From NCBI GenBank assembly GCA_038182865.1, contig CP116226.1:3658001-3722000 (forward strand): 64,000 nt of DNA. The letters are read 5' to 3'. Positions 25,102 to 34,739 of this stretch are shown in pieces. How positions within the stretch are numbered: position 1 is the first letter of the stretch; every line of letters starts with the position of its first letter. This DNA comes from Microbacterium enclense (GTDB lineage Bacteria > Actinomycetota > Actinomycetes > Actinomycetales > Microbacteriaceae). Under the pieces are notes generated by a model, which was not told the origin of the DNA, did no database searches, and saw only the letters and a list, made by a program, of their open reading frames with translations. Both the position numbers and the translations under genes were made by a program.

Positions 25102-25688
25102 TGCGACGCCCCCGCTCACTGGCGGTCGTCGCGATGCTCCTCGCCGGGGCGATCGGCGTGATCGGCTCGACACAGACGTGGATCGACGTCACCCTCAACG
25201 ACGGTGCGCAGCAGACGCTCGCCGTGCCCGGCTCCGACGCGCTCCCCGTGCTCACCCCGCTGAGCCTGGCCGCGCTGGCCCTCGGTGCCGCGCTGTCGAT
25301 CGCCGGTCCCGTGGTGCGTTACGTCTTCGGCGCCCTCGGCCTCGCGATCGCGGCCCTCATCGGCTTCGGGAGCGCGCAGATCATCTTCGCCGCGCCCGTA
25401 TCGGCGACTGCCGCGACAGTGACCGAGGCGACCGGGATCTCAGGAGTGGATGCCGTCGGCGATCTCGTCTCGAGCCTCTCACTGACCCCGTGGCCCGCGA
25501 TCACGCTGCTCGCCCAGGTCGTGCTCGCCGCAGCCGCCGTGTTCACCCTGGTGACCGCGCGACGCTGGGGGTCGAGCGCGGGTCGGAAGTACCGCACGAC
25601 GGCCGACGCCGCCGGCGACGCCTCCCGTCCGCATGACGCGATCGATTCGTGGGACGACCTGTCGCGCGGCGACGACCCGACGGCCTGA
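25101..25688 (+). CDS. Trp biosynthesis-associated membrane protein
   Basis: A 195-residue protein with four predicted membrane helices (about residues 7-24, 50-70, 75-98, 132-153) and an acidic cytosolic tail. Length, helix layout and place between his and trp genes match the actinobacterial family of Trp-operon-associated membrane proteins. Its function is unknown. ATG 25101 shares a base with the hisI stop. The tail DSWDDLSRGDDPT is typical of the family. Confidence 0.8.
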   Translation: MRRPRSLAVVAMLLAGAIGVIGSTQTWIDVTLNDGAQQTLAVPGSDALPVLTPLSLAALALGAALSIAGPVVRYVFGALGLAIAALIGFGSAQIIFAAPVSATAATVTEATGISGVDAVGDLVSSLSLTPWPAITLLAQVVLAAAAVFTLVTARRWGSSAGRKYRTTADAAGDASRPHDAIDSWDDLSRGDDPTA

Positions 25689-25902
25689 GGCTTCACCCGT
25701 CTGGGCCCCGCGTTCGTGCGCACAGTCGCGCGCCGCGAGCCGTGGTGCCGCGAGTCGTCCTGCGGAGTTCACGGCCGACAGACCGGTCCACCGCCCCGGC
25801 ACACGGCGTGTGCGCGGTGATCTCCGTATGACGGCACGGCCGACGTCGAGGACATCGTCGCGACGTCGAGGCATCCGCGCCAGCCCCGCCCTCGCGCTTC
25901 GA

Positions 25903-25908
25903 TAGACT
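25903..25908 (+). promoter_or_regulatory. -10 box TAGACT of the trpCBA unit
   Basis: TAGACT lies 46 nt before the small membrane gene. The leader carries AAGGAG at 25945-25950. The rest of the 266-nt gap after the Trp membrane gene shows no ORF, Trp-codon leader peptide or attenuator. Confidence 0.6.
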
Positions 25909-25954
25909 GACCTGACGCTTTCCCCTGCGCCCGCGCGCAACTGTAAGGAGCCCC

Positions 25955-26185
25955 ATGAGCAACCCCATCGGTGACCCCGGCCACGGACACTCGCCCGCCG
26001 CCTGGACGGCCGTGATCATCATGCTGCTCGCGTTCACGCTCGGAACGCTGTTCTTCTGGCTCGACATGCCCGTGCTCGTGTGGGCGTCGGTGGGTCTGCT
26101 CGTCGTCGGGGCGATCGTCGGCTGGGCCATGAGCAAGGCCGGTTACGGCGCCAACGGCGACAAGTACCAGTCGAAGGCTCACTGA
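25955..26185 (+). CDS. Small HGC-type membrane protein (DUF6704-like)
   Basis: A 76-residue protein with a conserved HGHSPAAWTAVIIMLLAF opening and two membrane helices (about 17-36 and 41-58). Proteins with the HGxxPAAWT signature sit before trpC in many actinobacteria; the function is unknown. AAGGAG precedes ATG 25955 by 4 nt. It is separated from trpC by 2 nt, so it is surely cotranscribed with trpCBA. Confidence 0.85.
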   Translation: MSNPIGDPGHGHSPAAWTAVIIMLLAFTLGTLFFWLDMPVLVWASVGLLVVGAIVGWAMSKAGYGANGDKYQSKAH

Positions 26186-26187
26186 TC

Positions 26188-26964
26188 GTGCTGGCCGATC
26201 TCACGGCCGGAGCGGTAGAAGACGCCGAGAAGCGCGCGCAGACGCGGCCGCTCGCCGAGGTCGAGCGCGATGCCCTCGCGCAGACGCCCGCGCGCGACGC
26301 TCTGGCGATGCTGGCGCCCGCCGATCGGGTGAAGATCATCGCCGAGGTCAAGCGCGCGAGCCCCTCGCGCGGCGATCTCGCCGCCATCCCCGACCCCGCG
26401 CGGCAGGCTCGCCTGTACGAAGAGGGAGGGGCGTCCGCGATCTCGGTGCTGACCGAGGGCCGGAAGTTCAAGGGCAGTCTCGCCGACCTCGAAGCCGTGC
26501 GTGCGGCGGTCAGCGTGCCCGTGCTGCGCAAGGATTTCATCGCGACGCCGTACCAGGTGCTGGAGGCCCGCGCCTCGGGTGCCGATCTCGTCCTGCTGAT
26601 CGTCGCCGCGCTCGACCAGAAGACCCTGACCGAGCTCTACGGGCTCGTCACCGACCTGGGAATGACGGCCCTCGTCGAGACGCACTCGGCGGACGAGCTC
26701 GAGCGCGCCTCGCAGCTGGGCGCGAAGCTCATCGGCGTCAACGCCCGCAACCTCTCGACCTTCGAGCTCGACCGCGACCTGTTCGGCTCACTCGTGGACC
26801 GGTTCCCGACCGACGCCATCAAGATCGCCGAATCGGCCGTGCTCGCCCCCGCGGACGTCGCCCACTACCGTGCTGCCGGCGCGGACGTCGTGCTCGTCGG
26901 CGAAGCCCTCGTCACCGGCGACCCCGTCGCCACGCTCCGCGCGTTCCTCCAGGAGACGTCATGA
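26188..26964 (+). CDS. trpC: Indole-3-glycerol phosphate synthase
   Basis: A 258-residue TIM-barrel enzyme converting CdRP to indole-3-glycerol phosphate. The signature IIAEVKRASPSRGDL lies near residue 50, VLRKDFI near 112, GVNARNLSTF and IAESAVLAPAD further on. GTG 26188 is chosen: it lies 2 nt after the previous stop and gives the family N-terminus. It overlaps trpB by 4 nt. Confidence 0.94.
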   Translation: MLADLTAGAVEDAEKRAQTRPLAEVERDALAQTPARDALAMLAPADRVKIIAEVKRASPSRGDLAAIPDPARQARLYEEGGASAISVLTEGRKFKGSLADLEAVRAAVSVPVLRKDFIATPYQVLEARASGADLVLLIVAALDQKTLTELYGLVTDLGMTALVETHSADELERASQLGAKLIGVNARNLSTFELDRDLFGSLVDRFPTDAIKIAESAVLAPADVAHYRAAGADVVLVGEALVTGDPVATLRAFLQETS

Positions 26965-28307
26965 CCACCCCGAGCACCGAGACCACGAGCCTGCGCGATC
27001 AGAAGGGGCCGTTCTTCGGCGACTTCGGCGGCCGGTACATGCCCGAATCGCTCATCGCGGCCATCGACGAGCTCACCGGCGTCTACGAGTCCGCGATGGC
27101 CGACCCCGCCTTCCACGCCGAGCTGACCGCGCTGCTGCGCGACTACGCCGGCCGGCCCTCGGCCCTCACGGAGGTGCCGCGATTCGCCGCTCACGCCGGG
27201 GGCGCCCGCGTCTTCCTCAAGCGCGAAGACCTCAACCACACGGGCTCGCACAAGATCAACAACGTCCTCGGCCAGGCCCTGCTCACCAAGCGCCTCGGCA
27301 AGACCCGTGTGATCGCCGAGACGGGCGCCGGCCAGCACGGCGTGGCCACAGCGACCGCCGCGGCCCTCTTCGGACTGGACTGCGTCGTGTACATGGGCGA
27401 GGTCGACACCGAGCGCCAGGCGCTCAATGTCGCCCGCATGCGCCTGCTCGGCGCAGAGGTCGTCCCGGTCACCACCGGATCGCGCACGCTGAAGGACGCC
27501 ATCAACGAGGCATACCGCGACTGGGTCGCCTCGGTCGAGACGACCAACTACATCTTCGGCACGGCCGCCGGCCCCCACCCGTTCCCGGCGATGGTCCGCG
27601 ACTTCCAGAAGATCATCGGCGAGGAGACGCGCGCCGAGTTCCTCGAGCGTCTCGGACGCCTCCCCGACGCCGTCTTCGCGTGCGTGGGCGGCGGGTCGAA
27701 CGCGATCGGCATGTTCGACGCGTTCCTCGACGACGAGGGTGTCGCGCTCTACGGCGTCGAGGCGGCAGGCGACGGCGTCGACACCCCCCAGCACGCGGCC
27801 TCCATCGAGCGTGGCCGCCCCGGAGTCCTCCACGGCGCGCGGACCTACGTCCTGCAGGACGAAGACGGCCAGACCACCGAGTCGCACTCGATCTCGGCCG
27901 GTCTCGACTACCCGGGTGTCGGGCCCGAGCACGCGTGGCTCGCCGACATCGGTCGCGCGCAGTACATCCCGGCGACCGACGACGAGGCCATGCAGGCCCT
28001 GCGTCTGCTGTCTCGCGCGGAAGGGATCATCCCGGCGATCGAGTCCGCCCATGCTCTGGCCGGGGCGCTGCGCATCGGTCGGGAGCTGGGCCCGGATGCC
28101 GTCATCGCGGTGAACCTGTCGGGCCGCGGCGACAAGGACATGGACACCGCCGCCCGCTACTTCGATCTCTACGACGCCGAGCACGCTCCCGCGGAGCCCG
28201 GCGCCGCCCAGACGGAGGCGGCGGCCGCCGTCGCGTCGGCGGACGGCTCACCGGTCGACGTGACGCCGGCTCCGGATGCCGCCAGCGGCGCGGGGGTCGA
28301 ACTGTGA
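26961..28307 (+). CDS. trpB: Tryptophan synthase beta subunit with Ala-rich tail
   Basis: A 448-residue PLP enzyme making tryptophan from indole and serine. The PLP lysine lies in LKREDLNHTGSHKINN; the phosphate-binding VGGGSNAIGMF and SGRGDKD near the C-terminus are intact. The catalytic part ends near residue 402. About 45 residues of Ala/Pro/Glu-rich, low-complexity sequence follow (AEPGAAQTEAAAAVASADGS), which the usual 400-residue enzyme lacks. It overlaps trpC and trpA by 4 nt each. Confidence 0.96.
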   Translation: MTTPSTETTSLRDQKGPFFGDFGGRYMPESLIAAIDELTGVYESAMADPAFHAELTALLRDYAGRPSALTEVPRFAAHAGGARVFLKREDLNHTGSHKINNVLGQALLTKRLGKTRVIAETGAGQHGVATATAAALFGLDCVVYMGEVDTERQALNVARMRLLGAEVVPVTTGSRTLKDAINEAYRDWVASVETTNYIFGTAAGPHPFPAMVRDFQKIIGEETRAEFLERLGRLPDAVFACVGGGSNAIGMFDAFLDDEGVALYGVEAAGDGVDTPQHAASIERGRPGVLHGARTYVLQDEDGQTTESHSISAGLDYPGVGPEHAWLADIGRAQYIPATDDEAMQALRLLSRAEGIIPAIESAHALAGALRIGRELGPDAVIAVNLSGRGDKDMDTAARYFDLYDAEHAPAEPGAAQTEAAAAVASADGSPVDVTPAPDAASGAGVEL

Positions 28308-29095
28308 CCTCTCGCGTCTCCGCCGCGATCGACGCGGCGCACGCCGAGGGCCGAGGAGCGTTCGTCGGGTACCTGCCCGCCGGGTTCCCCGACGTGGCCA
28401 CCAGCATCGAGGCCGTCGTCGCCCTGGCGGAAGCCGGGGCCGACGTCATCGAGCTCGGACCTCCCTATAGCGATCCGGTCATGGACGGCCTGATCATCCA
28501 GGAGGCCACCCAGACGGCTCTCGCCAACGGTTTCCGCATGCGTGACCTGTTCACGATCATCCGCGAGGTGACCGCGCGCACCGACGTCCCCGTCCTCGTG
28601 ATGACGTACTGGAACCTCGTCGAGCAGTACGGCGTCGACCGGTACGCCGACGAACTCGTGGCCGCCGGGGGAGCGGGGCTGATCACGCCCGACATCACCC
28701 CGGACGCCGCATCGGCGTGGATCGCGACGAGCGAACGCACCGGCCTCGACCGGATCTTCCTCGCGGCCCCGACCTCCACCGACGAGCGGCTCGACATGAT
28801 CGTCCGCGCATCGACCGGCTTCGTCTACACCGTGTCCACGATGGGCATCACGGGGAAGCGCGCGCAACTGGATGCCGCAGCCCGGGGACTCGTGGAGCGC
28901 TTGCGCGCGCACGGCGCCGAGCACGCGTGCGTGGGAATCGGCATCTCGAACGCCGAGCAGGTGGCCGGTGTCGTCGAATACGCCGACGGCGCGATCGTGG
29001 GCACCGCCCTGGTCAAGGCACTGCGCGACGGGGGCGTCGAGGGACTGTCCACGCTCGCGCGGGAGCTGTCCGCGGGCACGGCGCAGCGCGCCTAG
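28304..29095 (+). CDS. trpA: Tryptophan synthase alpha subunit
   Basis: A 263-residue TIM-barrel subunit that cleaves indole-3-glycerol phosphate and channels indole to TrpB. The catalytic Glu and Asp are in VIELGPPYSDPVMDG; GITGKR and GIGISNAEQV form the phosphate site. GTG 28304 overlaps the trpB stop. It ends in TAG, and that triplet starts the TAGACT box of lgt. Confidence 0.96.
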   Translation: MTSRVSAAIDAAHAEGRGAFVGYLPAGFPDVATSIEAVVALAEAGADVIELGPPYSDPVMDGLIIQEATQTALANGFRMRDLFTIIREVTARTDVPVLVMTYWNLVEQYGVDRYADELVAAGGAGLITPDITPDAASAWIATSERTGLDRIFLAAPTSTDERLDMIVRASTGFVYTVSTMGITGKRAQLDAAARGLVERLRAHGAEHACVGIGISNAEQVAGVVEYADGAIVGTALVKALRDGGVEGLSTLARELSAGTAQRA

Positions 29096-29098
29096 ACT
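29093..29098 (+). promoter_or_regulatory. -10 box TAGACT of lgt, containing the trpA stop
   Basis: The trpA stop TAG (29093-29095) forms the first three bases of TAGACT. Seven bases follow before ATG 29106, with no Shine-Dalgarno, so lgt mRNA from here would be leaderless. Confidence 0.6.
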
Positions 29099-29105
29099 CT
29101 TTCGC

Positions 29106-30110
29106 ATGACGTTCGCCCTCTCGAGCGCCGCCTCCGGCGTGCTCGCCAGCATCCCGAGCCCGACGATCTCCTACGTCGATCTCGGTCCGCTCCGCATCCA
29201 CTTCTACGCTTTGTGCATCGTGGCGGGCATCGTCGTCGCCATCCTCCTCACGAACGCGCGCCTGACGCGTCGCGGTGCGGAGAAGTGGGTCGTCATCGAC
29301 ATCTGCCTGCTGGCGGTGCCGCTGGCCATCGTGGTCGCGCGGATCTACCACGTGGCCACGCACGCCGGTTTCTATTTCGGCCCCGGATCCAACCCGTGGA
29401 ACATCACCCAGCCCGGCTCGGTGTGGGCCATCTGGGAGGGCGGCATCGCGATCTACGGCGCGCTCATCGGCGGTGCGATCGGAGCGATCCTCGGCTGCAA
29501 GTGGACCGGCATCCGATTCTGGACCTTCGCCGACGCGCTGGCTCCGGGTCTCATCATCGCCCAGGCCATGGGTCGATTCGGAAACTGGTTCAACCAGGAG
29601 CTCTTCGGTCAGCCGACCGACCTGCCATGGGGCCTCGAGATCGCTCCGGGCAACCCCGCGATCCCGGTCGGACTGCCGGCGGGAACCCTCTTCCACCCCA
29701 CGTTCCTGTACGAGGTGATCTGGAACCTGCTGGGTGCGGCCGTCATCCTCTGGGTCGGCAAGCGCTTCGCCCTGCAGTGGGGCAAGCAGTTCGCCATCTA
29801 CCTCGTGTGGTACTCCGCCGGGCGTATCGTCTGGGAGTCGATCCGCGTCGACCCGAGCGACATCATCCTGGGCCTCCGCACGAACGTGTGGGCCGCGATC
29901 CTCGGGGTCGTGCTCGGCATCGTCATCTTCGTCGTCCAGTCGCGCCGCCACCACGGCCTCGAGCCCTCGCCGTACGTGCCGGGACGCGAGTCCACGGCTC
30001 CGGGGGCTGTAGACTCAACCGACCCCTCTGACTTCGTCGACGTGAGCGAGCCGCCCGCGACGAGCGACACCGTCGGCACCAGCGCCACAAGCAGCCCCGC
30101 CACGAACTAA
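29106..30110 (+). CDS. lgt: Prolipoprotein diacylglyceryl transferase
   Basis: A 334-residue inner-membrane enzyme that transfers diacylglycerol to the lipobox cysteine of prolipoproteins. About seven membrane helices; WEGGIAIYGALIGG and the Lgt signature GRFGNWFNQELFG are intact. A hydrophilic, Ser/Thr/Asp-rich cytosolic tail of about 55 residues follows the last helix. The trpA-lgt order is conserved in actinobacteria. Lgt substrates in this window include the lipoprotein at 46989. Confidence 0.95.
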   Translation: MTFALSSAASGVLASIPSPTISYVDLGPLRIHFYALCIVAGIVVAILLTNARLTRRGAEKWVVIDICLLAVPLAIVVARIYHVATHAGFYFGPGSNPWNITQPGSVWAIWEGGIAIYGALIGGAIGAILGCKWTGIRFWTFADALAPGLIIAQAMGRFGNWFNQELFGQPTDLPWGLEIAPGNPAIPVGLPAGTLFHPTFLYEVIWNLLGAAVILWVGKRFALQWGKQFAIYLVWYSAGRIVWESIRVDPSDIILGLRTNVWAAILGVVLGIVIFVVQSRRHHGLEPSPYVPGRESTAPGAVDSTDPSDFVDVSEPPATSDTVGTSATSSPATN

Positions 30111-30113
30111 CAT
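30108..30113 (+). promoter_or_regulatory. Candidate -10 box TAACAT of gltB, containing the lgt stop
   Basis: The lgt stop TAA (30108-30110) forms the first half of TAACAT. A leader of about 42 nt with GAGGA (30149-30153) precedes the gltB ATG. Confidence 0.5.
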
Positions 30114-30161
30114 CTGGGCCGACGTCGTCCCATCCGAAGCATCAACGTGAGGACGGTTGAT

Positions 30162-33100
30162 ATGGCTTCCAGCCTGCGTTCCGACACCGTCGGAGGCACG
30201 TTCCCGGCCCGACAGGGAATGTACGACCCGTCGTTCGAGAAAGACGCCTGTGGCCTCGCCATGGTCGCGACTCTCCGCGGCGAAGCCGGTCACGACATCG
30301 TCGACCTGGCGCTGACAGCGCTGCGCAACCTCGAGCACCGCGGGGCCATCGGCTCCGACGCCGGTACCGGTGACGGCGCCGGCATCCTGACGCAGATGCC
30401 GGATGCCTTCCTCCGCGAGGTCGTCGACTTCGACCTCCCCACGGTGGGGGAGTACGCGGCGGGAATGGTGTTCCTTCCGCTGGGCCATGACGAGCGCACC
30501 GCCATGAAGACGGGCATCGAGGAGATCGCACGTCACGAGAACCTCGAGGTCCTCGGCTGGCGCGAAGTACCGACCGAGCCCGACAACCTGGGCAAGCTCG
30601 CCTTCGAGGCGCGTCCTGCCTTCGAGCAGCTGTTCGTCTCGCGCCCCGCTGCCGGCGACCAGCCGGCGCTGTCAGGCATCGCGCTCGACCGCCGGGTCTA
30701 CCGGCTCCGCAAGCGCGCCCGCCACGAGCTCGACGCCTACTTCGTGTCGCTGTCGAGCCGCACGCTCGGCTACAAGGGCATGGTCACCACGCTCCAGCTC
30801 GAGCCGTTCTACCCCGACCTGCAGGACGAGCGCTTCGCCTCCGAACTCGCCGTCGTGCACTCGCGCTACTCGACCAACACGTTCCCGTCGTGGCCCCTCG
30901 CGCAGCCGCTGCGCATGCTCGCACACAACGGCGAGATCAACACGGTCAAGGGCAACCGCAACTGGATGCGCGCGCGCCAGTCCCAGCTCGAGTCCGAGCT
31001 GATCGGCGACGTCCGTCCGCTGCTCCCCATCTGCACCGAGGGGGCGAGCGACTCGGCATCCTTCGACGAGGTGCTCGAGCTCCTCACCCTGACGGGGCGC
31101 AGCCTCCCGCACGCGATCATGATGATGGTCCCCGAGGCGTACGAGAAGCAGGCGACGATCGACCCGGATCTCCGCGCCTTCTACGACTACCACTCCATGC
31201 AGATGGAGCCCTGGGACGGCCCCGCCGCGCTCATCTTCACCGACGGGACGCTCGTCGGCGCCACCCTCGACCGCAACGGCCTGCGCCCCGGCCGCTGGAC
31301 CGAGACCACCGACGGACTCGTCGTGATCGGCTCGGAGACCGGCGTGCTCGACTTCGCGCCCGAGCGCATCAAGCGCCGCGGGCGCCTCCAGCCCGGTCGC
31401 ATGTTCCTCGTCGACACGGCGGAGCGCCGGATCGTCGAAGACGAAGAGATCAAGGCGAGCCTCGCCGCCCTCGAGCCGTGGCAGGAATGGGTGGACGCTG
31501 GTCGCGTCAAGCTCAGCGAACTGCCGGAGCGCGAGCACATCGTGCACCCGATCGCCTCGATCACGCGCCGCCAGCGCACCTTCGGCTACACCGAAGAAGA
31601 GGTGCGTCTCCTGCTGACCCCGATGGGTCAGGGTGGGGCCGAGCCCCTGGGAGCGATGGGCAGTGACGCTCCCGTCGCGGTGCTCAGCGACCGTCCTCGC
31701 CTGCTGTTCGACTACTTCTCGCAGCAGTTCGCGCAGGTGACGAACCCGCCGCTGGACTCGATCCGCGAAGAGGTCGTGACCTCGCTGTCGCTCGGCCTCG
31801 GACCCGAGCGGAACCTCCTCGACTGGGGTCCCGAGCACACGCGCACCGTGACCCTCGACTTCCCCGTGATCGACAACGACGAGCTGGCGAAGATCCAGCA
31901 CATCGACACCGCGCTGCGGGGTCGGTCGTCGGTGACCATCCGCGGGCTCTACCGCGTCGAGGCCGGACACAAGGGCATGCAGAAGCGCATCGCCCAAATG
32001 TGCTCCGAGGTCGACCAGGCCATCGAAGACGGCGCCGAGTTCATCGTGCTCAGCGACCGCGACTCCAACAAAGACCTCGCGCCGATCCCGTCGCTGCTCA
32101 TGCTCGCCGCGGTGCACCACCACCTCATCCGCAACGAGACCCGCATGAAGGTCGGTCTCGTCGTCGAGGCCGGCGACGTCCGCGAGGTCCACCACGTGGC
32201 CACGCTCATCGGCTACGGCGCGTCGGCGGTCAACCCGTACCTCGCGATGGAGACCGTCGAGTACCTCGTGCGCGCGGGCTTCATCACCGGGATCACGCCC
32301 GAGAAGGCCGTCAAGAACCTGATCTACGCGCTCGGCAAGGGTGTGCTGAAGATCATGTCCAAGATGGGCATCTCGACCGTCTCGTCGTACGCGGGGGCGC
32401 AGGTCTTCGAGGCCGTCGGCCTGTCGCGGGAGTTCGTCGAGGCCTACTTCACCGGGACCGAGTCGAAGCTCGGCGGCGTCGGCCTCGACGTCATCGCCGC
32501 CGAGAACGCCGCGCGCCACGAGTACGCGTACCCCGAGGACGCGGCCGCCCGGGCACACGAGCGCCTGTGGACCGGTGGCGAGTACCAGTGGCGCCGAGAC
32601 GGTGCCCCGCACCTCTTCAACCCCGACACGGTGTTCCGCCTGCAGCACGCCACGCGCGAGCGGCGCTACGACATCTTCCGCGAGTACACGCAGCTCATCG
32701 ACGACCAGGCGCACGAGCTCAAGACCCTCCGCGGTCTGTTCGGCCTGCGTACGGGCGTGCGCCCGCCGGTGCCGATCGACGAGGTCGAGCCGGTGTCGGC
32801 GATCGTCAAGCGCTTCTCGACCGGAGCGATGAGCTACGGCTCGATCTCCAAAGAGGCCCACGAGGTGCTGGCCGTCGCGATGAACCAGATCGGCGGCAAG
32901 TCGAACACCGGAGAGGGCGGAGAAGACGTCGACCGTCTCCTCGACCCGACCCGTCGCAGCGCCATCAAGCAGGTGGCATCCGGACGATTCGGCGTGACGA
33001 GCCTGTACCTCACCGAGGCCGACGACATCCAGATCAAGCTCGCCCAGGGCGCCAAGCCGGGTGAGGGCGGTCAGCTGCCGCCGACGAAGGTGTACCCCTG

Positions 33101-34739
33101 GGTGGCACGCACGCGGCACGCGACCGCGGGCGTGGGCCTGATCTCGCCGCCGCCGCACCACGACATCTACTCGATCGAAGACCTCAAGCAGCTGATCTTC
33201 GATCTCAAGCGCGCCAACCCCAAGGCCCGTATCCACACCAAGCTCGTCAGCCAGTCGGGCATCGGCGCGGTCGCGGCCGGTGTCGCCAAGGCACTGAGCG
33301 ACGTCATCCTCGTCTCCGGGCAGGACGGCGGGACGGGTGCGAGCCCGATGAACTCCCTCAAGCACGCGGGAACACCCTGGGAGCTGGGCCTCGCCGAGAC
33401 GCAGCAGACGCTCATGCTCAACGGCATGCGCGACCGCGTCGTCGTGCAGGTCGACGGGCAGATGAAGACCGGCCGCGACGTCGTCATCGGTGCGCTGCTG
33501 GGCGCTGAGGAGTTCGGTTTCGCCACCGCCCCGCTGGTGGTCTCGGGCTGCATCATGATGCGCGTCTGCCACCTGGACACCTGCCCGGTGGGGGTCGCGA
33601 CGCAGAACCCCGTGCTGCGCTCGCGCTTCACCGGCAAGGCCGAGTACATCGTGAACTTCATGGAGTTCATCGCCCAGGAGGTGCGCGAGTACCTCGCCGC
33701 CCTCGGCTACCGCTCGATCGATGAGATCGTGGGCCACACCGAGCTCCTCGACGTCAATGGCGCGATCGAGCACTGGAAGGCCCGGGGTCTGAACCTCGCG
33801 CCGATCCTCGAGGGTCCCCGTTTCGCCGACGACGAGCCCCGCCGTCACGGCCGCAACCAGGACCACGAGCTCGACGAGCACTTCGACGTGCAGCTCATCG
33901 AGCGCGCGCAGGACGTCATCGCGCGCGGCGGGCAGATCACGATCGACCTGCCCATCCGCAACACTGCCCGCGCAGTGGGGACGATGCTCGGCCACCACGT
34001 CACCAAAGCCCACGGCGAGCATGGCCTGCCCGAGGGCTCGATCGACGTGCGTCTGACGGGGTCGGCCGGACAGTCGTTCGGTGCGTTCATGCCCGCCGGC
34101 ATCACGCTGCGCCTCGAGGGAGACTCGAACGACTACGTGGGCAAGGGTCTGTCGGGCGGCACGATCGTCGTCCGGCCGCCGCGCGGATCGACGTTCGCGG
34201 CATCCGAGAACGTCATCGCCGGAAACGTCATCGGCTACGGCGCCACCCAGGGACAGATGTTCCTCAACGGTGTCGTGGGCGAGCGGTTCCTCGTGCGCAA
34301 CTCGGGAGCGACCGCGGTCGTCGAGGGCGTGGGCGATCATGCGCTCGAGTACATGACCGGCGGCCTCGCCGTGATCCTCGGACAGACCGGCCGCAACCTC
34401 GGGGCAGGGATGTCGGGCGGTCAGGCCTACGTCTACGATCTCGACCGCGACCTGGTGAACCGTGAGGCACTGGCATCCGGCGAGCTCGTTCTCGGCCCCC
34501 TCGGTTCGGGGGATGCCGAGATCCTCCGCGACCTGCTCGAGAAGCACGTCGCGGAGACCGACTCCACCTTGGCCCGTCGTCTCGCCGACGACTTCGAGAC
34601 CGAGGTGCACAATTTCGTCCGGGTCCTGCCGCGCGACTACGCCGCGGTCCTGCAGACCCGCCAGGACGCCGTCGCCGAGGGGCTCGACCCCGACGGCGAC
34701 GTCGTCTGGACACGCATCCTGGAGGTGACGGGTGGCTGA
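30162..34739 (+). CDS. gltB: Glutamate synthase large (alpha) subunit
   Basis: A 1525-residue NADPH-GOGAT alpha subunit that makes glutamate from glutamine and 2-oxoglutarate. A 29-residue propeptide precedes the Ntn nucleophile Cys30 (FEKDACGLAMVA). The amidotransferase domain is followed by the central domain, the FMN synthase barrel (GGKSNTGEGGED, SGQDGGTGASPMNSLKHAG) and the [3Fe-4S] cysteines in CIMMRVCHLDTCPVGVATQ. The beta-helix C-terminal domain with GGLAVILG and NLGAGMSGG closes it. ATG 30162 is chosen because GAGGA lies 8 nt ahead; GTG 30147 is an alternative. It overlaps gltD by 8 nt. Confidence 0.96.
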   Translation: MASSLRSDTVGGTFPARQGMYDPSFEKDACGLAMVATLRGEAGHDIVDLALTALRNLEHRGAIGSDAGTGDGAGILTQMPDAFLREVVDFDLPTVGEYAAGMVFLPLGHDERTAMKTGIEEIARHENLEVLGWREVPTEPDNLGKLAFEARPAFEQLFVSRPAAGDQPALSGIALDRRVYRLRKRARHELDAYFVSLSSRTLGYKGMVTTLQLEPFYPDLQDERFASELAVVHSRYSTNTFPSWPLAQPLRMLAHNGEINTVKGNRNWMRARQSQLESELIGDVRPLLPICTEGASDSASFDEVLELLTLTGRSLPHAIMMMVPEAYEKQATIDPDLRAFYDYHSMQMEPWDGPAALIFTDGTLVGATLDRNGLRPGRWTETTDGLVVIGSETGVLDFAPERIKRRGRLQPGRMFLVDTAERRIVEDEEIKASLAALEPWQEWVDAGRVKLSELPEREHIVHPIASITRRQRTFGYTEEEVRLLLTPMGQGGAEPLGAMGSDAPVAVLSDRPRLLFDYFSQQFAQVTNPPLDSIREEVVTSLSLGLGPERNLLDWGPEHTRTVTLDFPVIDNDELAKIQHIDTALRGRSSVTIRGLYRVEAGHKGMQKRIAQMCSEVDQAIEDGAEFIVLSDRDSNKDLAPIPSLLMLAAVHHHLIRNETRMKVGLVVEAGDVREVHHVATLIGYGASAVNPYLAMETVEYLVRAGFITGITPEKAVKNLIYALGKGVLKIMSKMGISTVSSYAGAQVFEAVGLSREFVEAYFTGTESKLGGVGLDVIAAENAARHEYAYPEDAAARAHERLWTGGEYQWRRDGAPHLFNPDTVFRLQHATRERRYDIFREYTQLIDDQAHELKTLRGLFGLRTGVRPPVPIDEVEPVSAIVKRFSTGAMSYGSISKEAHEVLAVAMNQIGGKSNTGEGGEDVDRLLDPTRRSAIKQVASGRFGVTSLYLTEADDIQIKLAQGAKPGEGGQLPPTKVYPWVARTRHATAGVGLISPPPHHDIYSIEDLKQLIFDLKRANPKARIHTKLVSQSGIGAVAAGVAKALSDVILVSGQDGGTGASPMNSLKHAGTPWELGLAETQQTLMLNGMRDRVVVQVDGQMKTGRDVVIGALLGAEEFGFATAPLVVSGCIMMRVCHLDTCPVGVATQNPVLRSRFTGKAEYIVNFMEFIAQEVREYLAALGYRSIDEIVGHTELLDVNGAIEHWKARGLNLAPILEGPRFADDEPRRHGRNQDHELDEHFDVQLIERAQDVIARGGQITIDLPIRNTARAVGTMLGHHVTKAHGEHGLPEGSIDVRLTGSAGQSFGAFMPAGITLRLEGDSNDYVGKGLSGGTIVVRPPRGSTFAASENVIAGNVIGYGATQGQMFLNGVVGERFLVRNSGATAVVEGVGDHALEYMTGGLAVILGQTGRNLGAGMSGGQAYVYDLDRDLVNREALASGELVLGPLGSGDAEILRDLLEKHVAETDSTLARRLADDFETEVHNFVRVLPRDYAAVLQTRQDAVAEGLDPDGDVVWTRILEVTGG

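Noticed and set aside
25689..25954. Trp attenuator before trpC
   Set aside because: No leader peptide with tandem Trp codons and no competing hairpins with a terminator were found.
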